Origin: Rhizobium sp. SSA_523
GTDB lineage: Bacteria > Pseudomonadota > Alphaproteobacteria > Rhizobiales > Rhizobiaceae
Assembly: GCF_030435705.1 (NCBI RefSeq)
Contig: NZ_CP129382.1
Coordinates: 806,001-870,000 of the forward strand
DNA: 64,000 bases
Direction of reading: 5' to 3'
Below the pieces are notes generated by a model that saw only the letters and a list, made by a program, of their open reading frames with translations, made no database searches and was not told where the DNA came from. A program made the position numbers and the translations under genes. Below are positions 35,185-46,678 of this stretch, piece by piece (position 1 is the first letter of the stretch; every line of letters starts with the position of its first letter).

Positions 35185-36072
35185 ATGGTGCCGGCCGCTC
35201 CCGCGCACAGGAGTGAGGGCCGGCTCGCAATCATCGCCGGCATGGGCTATCTGCCCCTGCATGTGGCCGAGGCCGCCCGCGCCGCCGGAGACGAGCCGGT
35301 GGTGGTGGCCCTGCGCCAGGAGGCGGATCGCGACTTCTCCGGCTTTGAGCAAATGGTCACCGGCGTCGGTGATTTTGCCGGCATTCAGCGGCTGATCCGC
35401 GAAAAGGGCGTGACCCGCGTCGTGCTCTGCGGCGGTGTCCGCCGGCGTCCGGAATGGCGCGATATTCATCCCACCTTCCGCTCTCTCCTGAAATTGCCGC
35501 ATGTCGTGCGCACCTTGCTGGCCGGCGGTGATGATACGGTGCTGCAAATGGTGATCGGCCTCTTCGAGGGCATGGGCTGCCGCGTCGTCGGCGTGCATGA
35601 GATCGTGCCGGCACTGCTGGCGGAGACCGGCGCTTTGACGCGGCTTCAGCCGCAGGCCGACGACCTCCGCGACATCGAGATCGGGGCGCAGGCGGCGACA
35701 ATGCTCGGACAGCTCGATGTCGGGCAGGGGGCAGTCTGCGTCGGCGGACGGATCGTGGCGCTCGAAGGGGCGGAAGGCACCGACAGCATGCTGGAACGAG
35801 TGGCCGCCTTGCGGACGGCCGGCCGGATCTCGGTTCGTCGCCGTGGCGTGCTCGTCAAGCTGTGCAAGCCGCAACAGGACATGCGCGCCGACCTTCCGAC
35901 TGTCGGACCGTCGACGGTGCGCGGGGCGATCGCGGCCGGACTGGCCGGCATTGCCGTGGAAGCCGGACGCGCCCTGATCATCGATCGGCAAGCCATGATC
36001 GATCTGGCGGATGAGAACCGGATTTTCGTCTGCGGCCTTGATCGTGGCCTTTCCGGAAGAGGACTGAGATGA
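35185..36072 (+). CDS. lpxI: UDP-2,3-diacylglucosamine pyrophosphatase LpxI
   Basis: Alphaproteobacterial replacement for LpxH: it hydrolyses UDP-2,3-diacylglucosamine to lipid X and UMP (attack at a different phosphorus). The 295-aa DUF1009 protein shows LAIIAGMGYLPLHVAEAAR at the N-terminus, CGGVRRRPEW, and VGGRIVALEGAEGTDSMLERV, which contains the conserved acidic residues. It starts one base after the lpxA stop and overlaps lpxB by an ATGA junction. Confidence 0.93.
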   Translation: MVPAAPAHRSEGRLAIIAGMGYLPLHVAEAARAAGDEPVVVALRQEADRDFSGFEQMVTGVGDFAGIQRLIREKGVTRVVLCGGVRRRPEWRDIHPTFRSLLKLPHVVRTLLAGGDDTVLQMVIGLFEGMGCRVVGVHEIVPALLAETGALTRLQPQADDLRDIEIGAQAATMLGQLDVGQGAVCVGGRIVALEGAEGTDSMLERVAALRTAGRISVRRRGVLVKLCKPQQDMRADLPTVGPSTVRGAIAAGLAGIAVEAGRALIIDRQAMIDLADENRIFVCGLDRGLSGRGLR

Positions 36073-37247
36073 GCCAGAAGCCTTTGAAGATCGCCGTCGT
36101 TGCCGGGGAAGTGTCCGGCGATCTCTTGGGCGGCGATCTGATCCGCGCCCTGAAAGCCGCGCATCCGGCCGAGATCACGCTGGTCGGTGTGGGCGGCGAG
36201 GCCCTGGAGGCGGAGGGTCTGACCTCGCTCTTCGACTTTTCCGAACTCTCGATCATGGGCGTCAGCGAGGTGCTGAAGCGCCTGCCGAAGCTTCTGCGCC
36301 GGATCCGCGAGACTGCCGATGCCATCATTGCCGCGCGGCCGGATCTGCTGCTGATCATCGATAGCCCGGATTTCACTCATCGCGTCGCCAAGCGGGTCCG
36401 CGAGGCTCTGCCGGATCTGCCGGTGGTGGATTATGTCTGCCCGAGCGTCTGGGCCTGGAAGGAATATCGTGCTCCGGCCATGCTGGCCTATGTGGATCAG
36501 GTGCTGGCGCTTCTGCCCTTCGAGCCGGAGGCAATGCGCCGTCTCGGCGGACCGAAAACGGATTTCGTCGGCCATCGCCTGACGGCGGACGAAAATGTAC
36601 TGGCCGTTCGGCGCCTGCGGCAGGACAAGCAACCGGGCCGGGAGGCCAAGACGGTGCTGCTGCTGCCGGGATCCCGCTCGACCGAAATCCGGATGCTGCT
36701 GCCGGCGCTGAAAGAGACCGTCGAGATTCTTGCGGCCCGCAATCCGGCAATGGAATTCCTGCTGCCCACCGTCGCTCGCCAGCGTCCGCTTCTCGAGAAA
36801 ATGCTGGCCGACTGGTCGATCCAGCCGAAGCTGACATCGACCCCAGCCGAGAAATGGGCAGGTTTTGCCGCAGCCGACTCAGCCATTGCCGCGTCCGGAA
36901 CGGTCACGCTGGAACTGGCGCTCTGCGGCGTTCCAACCGTATCGATCTATAAGGCGGACTGGCTGGTGCGGCTGATGGCCCACAGAATCAAGATCTGGTC
37001 GGCGGCCTTGCCCAATCTGATCGCCGACCAGCCGGTCATTCCCGAGCACGTCAATGATCTGGTGCGGCCAGGCTATCTGGCGCGCTGGGCCGAATGCCTT
37101 TCAAGCGACACGCCGCAACGGCGCGCCATGCTGGAGGGATTTTCAACCGTGTGGGAGAGGCTGTCCACCGGCATTGCGCCGGGAGAGGCAGGCGCGCGGC
37201 TGGTGCTCGAGCTTCTCTCCGACCGGGCGGCCAGGGATCTCGCCTAG
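36069..37247 (+). CDS. lpxB: lipid-A-disaccharide synthase
   Basis: GT-B glycosyltransferase, 392 aa, that joins UDP-2,3-diacylglucosamine and lipid X. Family motifs are VVAGEVSGDLLGGDLI, YVCPSVWAWKEYRA, LLLPGSRSTEI and the nucleotide site ASGTVTLELALCGVPTVSIYKAD. It is peripheral at the inner membrane. Last gene of the lpxD-fabZ-lpxA-lpxI-lpxB run, ended by a strong bidirectional terminator. Confidence 0.95.
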   Translation: MSQKPLKIAVVAGEVSGDLLGGDLIRALKAAHPAEITLVGVGGEALEAEGLTSLFDFSELSIMGVSEVLKRLPKLLRRIRETADAIIAARPDLLLIIDSPDFTHRVAKRVREALPDLPVVDYVCPSVWAWKEYRAPAMLAYVDQVLALLPFEPEAMRRLGGPKTDFVGHRLTADENVLAVRRLRQDKQPGREAKTVLLLPGSRSTEIRMLLPALKETVEILAARNPAMEFLLPTVARQRPLLEKMLADWSIQPKLTSTPAEKWAGFAAADSAIAASGTVTLELALCGVPTVSIYKADWLVRLMAHRIKIWSAALPNLIADQPVIPEHVNDLVRPGYLARWAECLSSDTPQRRAMLEGFSTVWERLSTGIAPGEAGARLVLELLSDRAARDLA

Positions 37248-37336
37248 CGCGTCGCACAACCGGCTGGCGAACGGCATTCTCAGATAGAGGCCGAGCCTGC
37301 GAGACCACGCCTTCTTCAACAGAAATCGTGGCAAAC

Positions 37337-37366
37337 AAAAGGCCCGCACGAGGCGGGCCTTTTTTC
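37337..37366. terminator. bidirectional intrinsic terminator between lpxB and gltA
   Basis: GGCCCGC (37341-37347) and GCGGGCC (37353-37359) with an ACGAG loop, flanked by AAAA on the left and TTTTTT on the right, so it has a U-run in both directions. It serves the convergent lpxB and gltA transcripts. Confidence 0.9.
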
Positions 37367-37385
37367 GATGCGCCGGTAGCGCCGA

Positions 37386-38675
37386 TCAGCGCTTGGAAAT
37401 CGGCAGATAATCGCGCTTCGGCTCGCCGGTATAGAGCTGGCGCGGGCGACCGATACGCTGCTGCGGATCCTCGATCATCTCGGCCCACTGGGCGATCCAG
37501 CCGACGGTGCGGGCAAGCGCGAACAACACCGTGAACATGGTGGTGGGGAAGCCCATCGCCTTCAGCGTGATGCCGGAATAGAAATCGATATTCGGATAGA
37601 GCTTCTTCTCGACGAAATACTCATCCGTCAGCGCAATCTTTTCCAGCTCCATGGCGACCTGCAGCAGCGGATCGTCCTTGTGGCCGAGTTCGCCCAGCAC
37701 TTCATGCGTGGTCTTCTGCATGATCTTGGCGCGCGGATCGTAATTCTTGTAGACGCGGTGGCCAAAGCCCATCAGGCGGAACGGATCGTTCTTGTCCTTG
37801 GCGCGCGCGATGAATTCCGGAATGCGGTCCGGCGTGCCGATCTCCGTCAGCATGTTGAGAGCCGCTTCATTGGCGCCGCCATGGGCAGGACCCCAAAGGC
37901 AGGCAATGCCGGCAGCAATACAGGCAAAGGGATTGGCGCCGGAGGAGCCGGCCAGGCGGACCGTGGAGGTGGATGCGTTCTGCTCGTGATCGGCATGCAG
38001 GATGAAGATTCGGTCCATGGCGCGCGCCAGAACCGGGTTCACCTGATACTCCTCGCAAGGAACTGCAAAGCACATGCGCAGGAAGTTCGATGCGTAATCG
38101 AGATCGTTCTTCGGATACACGAAGGGCTGGCCGATATGGTATTTATAGGCCATGGCGGCGATCGTCGGCATCTTGGCGATCATCCGCAGCGATGCAACCA
38201 TCCGCTGATGCGGATCGGTGATATCGGTCGAGTCGTGATAGAAGGCGGAGAGCGCGCCCACGGTGCCAACCATGACGGCCATCGGGTGGGCGTCGCGGCG
38301 GAAACCGGTGAAGAAGCGGCTCATCTGCTCATGCACCATGGTGTGGTGCGTGACGCGATAGTCGAAATCCTTCTTCTGCGCTGCGGTGGGCAATTCACCA
38401 TAGAGCAGCAGATAGCAGGTCTCCAGAAAATCGCCGTGCTCTGCGAGCTGCTCGATCGGATAGCCGCGATGCAGCAGAACACCTTCGTCGCCGTCGATGA
38501 AGGTGATCTTCGATTCGCAGGCCGCGGTCGAGGTGAAACCCGGATCGTAGGTGAAGGCGCCGGTCTGCTTGTAGAGCGAACCGATATCGATCACATCGGG
38601 ACCGATCGTCCCTTTGCGGACGCCGAGATCGACCTTCTTATCTCCCAATCCAAGATGTGCGCTTGTTTCCGTCAT
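37386..38675 (-). CDS. gltA: citrate synthase
   Basis: Type II (hexameric, NADH-sensitive family) citrate synthase, 429 aa, catalysing oxaloacetate plus acetyl-CoA to citrate. Active-site segments: [22 protein letters not shown] region, [25 protein letters not shown] and the catalytic aspartate near NIDFYSG. The start MTETSAHLG at 38675 has GGAGGA eight bases upstream; the open frame extends further but is non-coding. The leader contains a TGGCGC/GCGCCA hairpin (38698-38714). Confidence 0.96.
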   Translation of the reverse strand: MTETSAHLGLGDKKVDLGVRKGTIGPDVIDIGSLYKQTGAFTYDPGFTSTAACESKITFIDGDEGVLLHRGYPIEQLAEHGDFLETCYLLLYGELPTAAQKKDFDYRVTHHTMVHEQMSRFFTGFRRDAHPMAVMVGTVGALSAFYHDSTDITDPHQRMVASLRMIAKMPTIAAMAYKYHIGQPFVYPKNDLDYASNFLRMCFAVPCEEYQVNPVLARAMDRIFILHADHEQNASTSTVRLAGSSGANPFACIAAGIACLWGPAHGGANEAALNMLTEIGTPDRIPEFIARAKDKNDPFRLMGFGHRVYKNYDPRAKIMQKTTHEVLGELGHKDDPLLQVAMELEKIALTDEYFVEKKLYPNIDFYSGITLKAMGFPTTMFTVLFALARTVGWIAQWAEMIEDPQQRIGRPRQLYTGEPKRDYLPISKR

Positions 38676-39096
38676 GCTGATCCTCCGATGGGCGGAATGG
38701 CGCCGAACGCGCCAAAGAAATGAAGCATATGAGTTAGCTATATGATCCGTCGCGCGCTGCCAAGCACTCCTGAAGGCTAATTGGTGCAGCGCGAAATTTA
38801 TGGTGGGGCTGACTCCCGCCACCAAGGATCGCGCTCGCCAGTCGCGGCAAAATGTAGAACATCTGAACGCAAGGTCCAGACGAAAAGCACAGCCGCAGGC
38901 AGTTGACCGTGCAATGACGGCGGGTGCAGTCTGACCTGTGCGACGCTGGACGGGCCCGACGGAAAGAGAGGATGCGGGCGAGACGGCCGGACCTTCGGCC
39001 CTTCATCGCCGCCGCCAGCATCGGCCCGCTGGCATGCAAGCTTGAGAATGCGGAAATGGTCTTGCTGCAGGGGGTGGAAAAGACCGGGGATGACCA
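38676..39096. other. divergent gltA/comEC intergenic region, 421 bp
   Basis: No credible gene. For gltA a candidate promoter is TTGGCA ... TAGCTA on the minus strand (about 38765-38737, 17-base spacer). A CGCGCTG/CAGCGCG inverted repeat (about 38753-38793) and a TGGTGG/CCACCA hairpin (about 38806-38832) lie upstream of it. No remnant of a gltX-like gene is visible. Confidence 0.45.
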
Positions 39097-41751
39097 GTGT
39101 CGCCGCGTGAGGACGACCACAGCCGTAGTGTGCAGGTGAGACCCTTCGCCGCAGGGTCTGCCATCGCATCCCCGACCGAGGAGGCGGAGGCCCGCTCTTT
39201 CGACCAGGCGCCCTTCGACCGGATGCTCGACTGGTCGGCGCGGCCGGGCGGCGATCTCATCATTTCCGGGGAACGGGCTGGACCAACCCGCCGCCTTGCC
39301 GGTCTGGTCGCCCTTCGCCAGGCCCGATCCGCCTGGTCGCCCTCCGGCCTGGTGCTGGCCTTGCAGGAGGAGCGGGCGCATGGGCTGTTCTTTCTCCTCG
39401 TGCCGGTGCTTCTGGCCTGCGGCATAGCGCTGTGGATCGGCGCGGCGCAAAACCCGGTCTTCTGGCTGGGCTGGCTCAGCCTGCCGCTCATGGGCGCGGC
39501 CTTCCATCTCAGGCAGAAATGCGCAATGCGCGCGGCTGCGGCCTGCATGGCGGCGGGCCTGATCCTGGCCGGCTTCGGGCTTGCGGCGCTTGAAGATGCA
39601 CGCACCACAACGGTCGTTCTGGACAGCGCGGTGACCACCCGCATCGAAGGCGTGGTGGAACGCCGCGAGGCCGCAGGAGAGGATCGTTGGCGCTATACGG
39701 TGCGCCTGCGCCAGACGGCGCATCCGCATCTGCTTCGCCCGCCTACGCGCATCACCCTGCTCGTCAGGGGACAGGCAACGCCTTTCGATCCCGGCATGAT
39801 CATTGCGGGGCGCGCGCGTCTGTCGCCGCCCTCCGGCCCCGCTCTGCCCGGGATGACCGATTTTACTCTCGCCGCCTATTATGACGGAATCGGTGCGACG
39901 GGCTTTGCCCTTGGCCTGCCGCAGCGGCTGCGGGACAGGGTCGGCCACCCTGGCGGCCCGGACAGCGGCGATGATCTTCACGAAACCTGGCTGCAGCGCG
40001 CCAAGATCGCCGTCTTCGATCTGCGGAGCCGCATCGGCGACAGGATCCGCAGCCTCGTCCCCGGTGATGCGGGCGCCTTTTCTGCAGCTATCGTCACCGA
40101 TGAGCGCCGCGCCATCAGCCCGGATACGGTCGAGGCTCTGCGACTGGCCGGGCTCTCGCATATCGTCGCGATTTCCGGCTTGAACATGGCGCTGGCGGCG
40201 GGAATCTGCTTTGTCGGCCTGCGCCGGCTTCTCGCTCTGGCGCCGGTGATTGCGCAGCGATGGCCGATCAAGAAGATCGCCGCAGGCGGCGCGCTGCTGC
40301 TCGTCACCGCCTATTACCTGATTTCCGGCTTCGGCGTCTCTGCCGAGCGCGCCTATCTGATGATGGCGGTCATGCTGCTCGCGATCTTCGTCGATCGCCC
40401 CTCCGTGAGCGTGCACACGGTCGCCCTCTCGGCCATTCTGGTCATGGCGATCGCGCCCTCGGCGCTGATGGGGCCGAGCTTCCAGATGTCCTTCGCCGCG
40501 ACTGGGGCGCTGGTGGCCGTCTATACGCGCGCCCAGCGCCGGCGGGCGCCGCAGATGGGCCGGCAGCCGCGTCGACCCGGGCTCCTGTGGCTGGTGGCAA
40601 CGGCGGGCCGCTTTGCGTGGGTGCTGCTGCTGGAGGCCTTCATGACCTCGCTGATCGGTGGACTTTCCACCACGATCTACTCGGCAGGGCATTTTCATCA
40701 GATCACCACCTATGGCCTAGCGGCCAATCTGGCCTCCATGCCGCTGATTTCCTTTGTGGTCATGCCCGCTGCCCTGATCGGCATGCTGGCCATGCCGCTT
40801 GGCCTGGACGGCCCCGTCTTCTCCCTCATGGGCGTGGCTGTCGATATGGTGATCGCCATTGCCACGCATGTGGCGAGTTGGGGCGGCATCGCGGCCACGG
40901 GACAGCCGCCGGCGCTTTTTCTGCCGCTGGCCTCCCTCGGCCTGACCTGCCTTGTCCTCCTGCGCACCCAGCTGAAGCTGATCGGCCTGCCTGTCCTGGC
41001 TGCGGCCCTCGCTCTGGCCGGATTGGCCCGGGTGATGCCGCCGCCCGACCTGCTGATTTCGGAGGATGGCACACTGGCGGCCGTTCTCTCAGATAAGGAG
41101 GCGATGATCAGCCGCGCGCACGCACCGGAATTCCTCTATCGGCAATGGCAGAATGCCTACCGCATCACCACGACGAGACCGGCAGAAGAGGTGACGGACA
41201 ATAGCAGGACGTCTGCCGCCGAAGCTCGCCGGGACCATCGAGGCGGCGCAAGGCCGCGGGAGAAGGATAAGCCCTCCGCTAAGCCGCGGGTGAAGGAGGT
41301 GCTGACGCATGATCAGCTGACGTCAATGAAGGCACAGCTCAGCCATTGGCTTCAGCGCAGCGACGGCCGTCATTTCAGCTGCCTCCGGGGCAAGGCCTGC
41401 CTCATTCGGACCAGCGACGGCGTGCGCATCGTGCTTCTCGAGGATGCCCGTTATGTCGGCTCCGCCTGCGACAGCGCCGATCTCGTCATCGCACGACGAT
41501 CGCGAATGCAGGCCTGCCGCTCGGGCGCCGTCCTGATCACCGGTGATCACCTGCGTCGACTGGGAGCCGTGACGCTGAAGTTTGGCGGAAGTGCCGATCG
41601 CAAAGCCTGGTCGATGACAGCCGCCATGCCCGTCGAGACGGAGCAACTCCGTCCCTGGCAGATCCACCGCACCTATGCCTGGACCACGCGCAGCTTCGAC
41701 AATCACCTGCCGGACCATCTCCGGCGCCTGATCAATGGTAACGGCGGATGA
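39097..41751 (+). CDS. comEC: ComEC/Rec2 family competence membrane protein
   Basis: Polytopic inner-membrane protein, 884 aa, the presumed channel for single-stranded DNA uptake. The N-terminal DUF4131 region includes membrane segments around residues 90-170, and the Competence domain follows, with [16 protein letters not shown], the family hallmark, near residue 350. The C-terminal part lacks an HxHxDH motif, so the usual metallo-beta-lactamase nuclease domain is absent or degenerate. A GTG start at 39097 follows GGGGA by seven bases; an overlapping ATG at 39090 is out of frame. Its 3' end overlaps lexA by 20 bases, tail to tail. Confidence 0.88.
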   Translation: MSPREDDHSRSVQVRPFAAGSAIASPTEEAEARSFDQAPFDRMLDWSARPGGDLIISGERAGPTRRLAGLVALRQARSAWSPSGLVLALQEERAHGLFFLLVPVLLACGIALWIGAAQNPVFWLGWLSLPLMGAAFHLRQKCAMRAAAACMAAGLILAGFGLAALEDARTTTVVLDSAVTTRIEGVVERREAAGEDRWRYTVRLRQTAHPHLLRPPTRITLLVRGQATPFDPGMIIAGRARLSPPSGPALPGMTDFTLAAYYDGIGATGFALGLPQRLRDRVGHPGGPDSGDDLHETWLQRAKIAVFDLRSRIGDRIRSLVPGDAGAFSAAIVTDERRAISPDTVEALRLAGLSHIVAISGLNMALAAGICFVGLRRLLALAPVIAQRWPIKKIAAGGALLLVTAYYLISGFGVSAERAYLMMAVMLLAIFVDRPSVSVHTVALSAILVMAIAPSALMGPSFQMSFAATGALVAVYTRAQRRRAPQMGRQPRRPGLLWLVATAGRFAWVLLLEAFMTSLIGGLSTTIYSAGHFHQITTYGLAANLASMPLISFVVMPAALIGMLAMPLGLDGPVFSLMGVAVDMVIAIATHVASWGGIAATGQPPALFLPLASLGLTCLVLLRTQLKLIGLPVLAAALALAGLARVMPPPDLLISEDGTLAAVLSDKEAMISRAHAPEFLYRQWQNAYRITTTRPAEEVTDNSRTSAAEARRDHRGGARPREKDKPSAKPRVKEVLTHDQLTSMKAQLSHWLQRSDGRHFSCLRGKACLIRTSDGVRIVLLEDARYVGSACDSADLVIARRSRMQACRSGAVLITGDHLRRLGAVTLKFGGSADRKAWSMTAAMPVETEQLRPWQIHRTYAWTTRSFDNHLPDHLRRLINGNGG

Positions 41752-42451
41752 GACCCACGAGCTTGCCCTGGACCTTGACCCGGTCCGACGAGAAAATCCG
41801 CGTCTCATAAGCGGGATTGGCCGCCTCCAGGGCAATCGAGGCGCCCTTTCGACGGAACCGCTTCAGGGTCGCTTCCTCATCATCCACCAGCGCCACCACG
41901 ATATCGCCCGGGCTGGCCGTGCTGCCATTGCGGATGATCACCGTATCGCCGTCGAGAATGCCGGCCTCGATCATCGAATCGCCTTTGACCTCAAGCGCGT
42001 AATGTTCGCCATTGCCCAGCATTTCGATGGGGACGCTGATCTCATGCGTGTTGTTCTGGATGGCGGAGATCGGCACACCGGCAGCGATTCTGCCCATCAC
42101 CGGCACATTGGCCGAATAGCGCTGGTCGTCCACCGGCGCTTGCGGTGCGGCCGGCTTGCTCGGCGGCGCCTTGCCAAGGCTGCCTTCGATCACGCTGGGC
42201 GAGAAGCCGCGCCGCGGCTGCGCCGGCGGGGTATAGGCATCGGGAAGCTTGATGACTTCAAGCGCCCTGGCGCGATTCGGAAGCCGGCGAATGAAGCCGC
42301 GCTCTTCCAGCGCGGTGATCAGGCGATGAATGCCGGATTTCGACGCGAGATCGAGAGCATCCTTCATTTCATCGAAGGATGGAGGTACACCGGACTCCTT
42401 CATGCGTTCATGAATGAACAGAAGCAGTTCCTGTTGTTTGCGAGTCAGCAT
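41732..42451 (-). CDS. lexA: SOS repressor LexA
   Basis: Repressor of the DNA-damage response, 239 aa. The N-terminal winged helix starts [17 protein letters not shown]. The self-cleavage site is Ala124-Gly125 in GRIAAGVP. The catalytic dyad is Ser159 ([10 protein letters not shown]) and Lys197 (EEATLKRF). It is somewhat longer than E. coli LexA because of a proline-rich linker (residues 70-110), as in other alphaproteobacteria. A GTTC-N7-GTTC box upstream indicates autoregulation. Confidence 0.96.
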   Translation of the reverse strand: MLTRKQQELLLFIHERMKESGVPPSFDEMKDALDLASKSGIHRLITALEERGFIRRLPNRARALEVIKLPDAYTPPAQPRRGFSPSVIEGSLGKAPPSKPAAPQAPVDDQRYSANVPVMGRIAAGVPISAIQNNTHEISVPIEMLGNGEHYALEVKGDSMIEAGILDGDTVIIRNGSTASPGDIVVALVDDEEATLKRFRRKGASIALEAANPAYETRIFSSDRVKVQGKLVGLIRRYH

Positions 42452-42495
42452 CGTCGAAAGCCCCAATGGAAACAAATCCAGAACGGACACTATCT

Positions 42496-42510
42496 GTTCC
42501 ACATGTGTTC
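42496..42510. promoter_or_regulatory. SOS box (LexA operator)
   Basis: GTTC (42496-42499), seven bases, GTTC (42507-42510): exactly the alphaproteobacterial LexA consensus. It lies 45 bases upstream of lexA and about 210 bases upstream of kdsA, so it most likely controls lexA. Confidence 0.85.
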
Positions 42511-42717
42511 CGCAAGCCGTGATGCTGCTTTCTGGCCCAAAAATGCGCGGCGGGCTTGACGATTTGCAAATGCGCCCCGCCATGCCGATCTGTCGGTGAC
42601 AGAGATACTGGCCGCTGCTAAGGGCTAGCGTCAGGAAAGACAAACAGGCCGGGCCGGCGCGCAAAGCGCCCCGCGGCGCGCCGCCCGCTTGCGGCGAACG
42701 GATGTGAGGATTTGATG

Positions 42718-44999
<2,282 letters not shown>

Positions 45000-45025
45000 T
45001 CGGCTCCCTCGCGGTTGCATTCAGG

Positions 45026-45060
45026 ATGGCGGTGCTGCGAGGCGCCGCCATTTCTCTTTT
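45026..45060 (+). terminator. intrinsic terminator of eno
   Basis: ATGGCGG (45026-45032) pairs with CCGCCAT (45045-45051), followed by TTCTCTTTT. Confidence 0.8.
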
Positions 45061-45156
45061 CTGACAGGCGATCGGACTTCGACGAGGATCAACCATTGCT
45101 TAAGCATGTTCTGTCACCTTGACGCTCAGGTACTGCGTTACAGGGCATAATCTCGC

Positions 45157-45474
45157 ATGTGGACGAGACATCACAAAAAACGAAAATTCGGCCGGCTGGT
45201 CATCCCCGCCATCACCGTCGCTTTCGTCTCCTATTTCGGCTATCACTCGGTGCACGGCAATCTCGGGCTCGTCGCCACGGAGAAATTCGAGCGCACGCGG
45301 GTTGAACGTGCAGCGGAATTGTCCAAATTGGTAAAGAAGCGAGAGGCGCTGGAGCGGCAGGTGCAACTGCTCAGCGATGGATCGCTTGAAAAGGACATGC
45401 TTGACGAGATCGCGCGCTACCAGCTCAACGTGTCGCGCGGCGATGAAATTGTGATCTTCAACAACTACTTCTGA
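45157..45474 (+). CDS. ftsB: septum formation initiator, FtsB/DivIC family
   Basis: A 105-aa bitopic membrane protein: basic cytoplasmic N-terminus (WTRHHKKRKFGR), one membrane helix at about residues 13-30, then a coiled coil with heptad leucines (ELSKLVKKREALERQVQLLSDG). This is the plan of FtsB, which with FtsL and FtsQ activates the septal peptidoglycan synthase. Its place between eno and the pdh genes is the usual one for FtsB in many proteobacteria. Confidence 0.85.
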   Translation: MWTRHHKKRKFGRLVIPAITVAFVSYFGYHSVHGNLGLVATEKFERTRVERAAELSKLVKKREALERQVQLLSDGSLEKDMLDEIARYQLNVSRGDEIVIFNNYF

Positions 45475-45475
45475 A

Positions 45476-45494
45476 TTAACCGAAATCCGGTTAA
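45476..45494. promoter_or_regulatory. inverted repeat upstream of pdhA
   Basis: TTAACCG (45476-45482) and CGGTTAA (45488-45494) around AAATC, directly after the ftsB stop and 126 bases before pdhA, in a notably AT-rich stretch. It could be an operator for the pdh operon or the ftsB mRNA end. Confidence 0.4.
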
Positions 45495-45619
45495 GGTTCC
45501 AATTCATTAATAAATACAGCTGCTTAATATTCATGTGAGCCATGCATTTAGGGCATTGCTGGCCCCTCCTTTCTTGCCTATGGTGTTCATAACCAAACAA
45601 ACACGCAGGGAGGTTATGA

Positions 45620-46660
45620 ATGGCGCCCAAGCAAGCCGCGTCGGCAGCCGGTCGGAAGACGGCGGCAAAGCCTGCAAAATCCAATGGCGGAGCCATTGCC
45701 GAATTCGACAAGGCCGAGGAACTCAAGGCCTATCGCGAAATGCTGCTCATTCGCCGTTTCGAGGAAAAGGCCGGCCAGCTCTACGGCATGGGCTTCATCG
45801 GCGGCTTCTGTCATCTCTACATCGGCCAGGAAGCCGTCGTCGTCGGCATGCAGATGGCGTTGAAGGACGGTGACCAGGTCATCACCGGTTACCGCGATCA
45901 CGGCCATATGCTCGCTTGCGGCATGAGTGCGCGCGGCGTTATGGCGGAACTGACGGGACGCCGCGGCGGTCTTTCCAAGGGGAAGGGCGGCTCGATGCAC
46001 ATGTTCTCCAAGGAAAAGAATTTCTACGGCGGCCATGGCATCGTCGGCGCGCAGGTCTCGCTGGGGACCGGCCTTGGCTTTGCCAACAAATATCGCGGCA
46101 ATGACAATGTCTCGCTCGCCTATTTCGGCGATGGCGCGGCCAATCAGGGCCAGGTCTATGAGAGCTTCAACATGGCGCAGCTGTGGAAGCTCCCGGTCAT
46201 CTACGTGATCGAGAACAACCGTTATGCCATGGGCACATCGGTGTCGCGCGCCTCCGCCCAGACCGATTTCTCCCAGCGCGGCGCCTCCTTCGGCATTCCG
46301 GGGCTGCAGGTGGACGGCATGGATGTGCGCGCCGTCAAGGCTGCCGCCGACGAGGCCGTGGCGCATTGCCGCTCCGGCAAGGGCCCGATCATTCTCGAAA
46401 TGATGACCTATCGCTATCGCGGCCATTCCATGTCGGATCCGGCCAAGTATCGCTCCAAGGACGAAGTGCAGAAGATGCGCTCGGAGCATGACCCGATCGA
46501 GCAGGTCCGTCAGCGCCTGATGGACAAAGGCTGGGCCTCGGAAGACGAGCTGAAGACCATCGACAAGGATGTTCGCGATGTCGTGGCCGACAGTGCCGAT
46601 TTTGCCCAGAACGATCCGGAGCCGGATGTATCCGAGCTCTACACCGACATTCTGCTCTGA
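45620..46660 (+). CDS. pdhA: pyruvate dehydrogenase E1 component, alpha subunit
   Basis: Thiamine diphosphate-dependent decarboxylase subunit, 346 aa, forming an alpha2beta2 E1 with PdhB. The ThDP motif starts at GDGAANQGQVYESFNMAQLWKLPVIYVIENN. The phosphorylation-loop region YRYRGHSMSDPAKYRSKDEV is conserved with mitochondrial E1-alpha. The N-terminus is Ala/Lys-rich and disordered. GGGAGG precedes two alternative ATGs (45617 out of frame, 45620 in frame). First gene of the pdh cluster. Confidence 0.96.
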   Translation: MAPKQAASAAGRKTAAKPAKSNGGAIAEFDKAEELKAYREMLLIRRFEEKAGQLYGMGFIGGFCHLYIGQEAVVVGMQMALKDGDQVITGYRDHGHMLACGMSARGVMAELTGRRGGLSKGKGGSMHMFSKEKNFYGGHGIVGAQVSLGTGLGFANKYRGNDNVSLAYFGDGAANQGQVYESFNMAQLWKLPVIYVIENNRYAMGTSVSRASAQTDFSQRGASFGIPGLQVDGMDVRAVKAAADEAVAHCRSGKGPIILEMMTYRYRGHSMSDPAKYRSKDEVQKMRSEHDPIEQVRQRLMDKGWASEDELKTIDKDVRDVVADSADFAQNDPEPDVSELYTDILL

Positions 46661-46678
46661 TTTCGGGGAGGGACCCTA

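Noticed and set aside
45119..45151. TTGACG and CATAAT as a promoter of ftsB
   Set aside because: The 21-base spacer is too long for a sigma-70 promoter.
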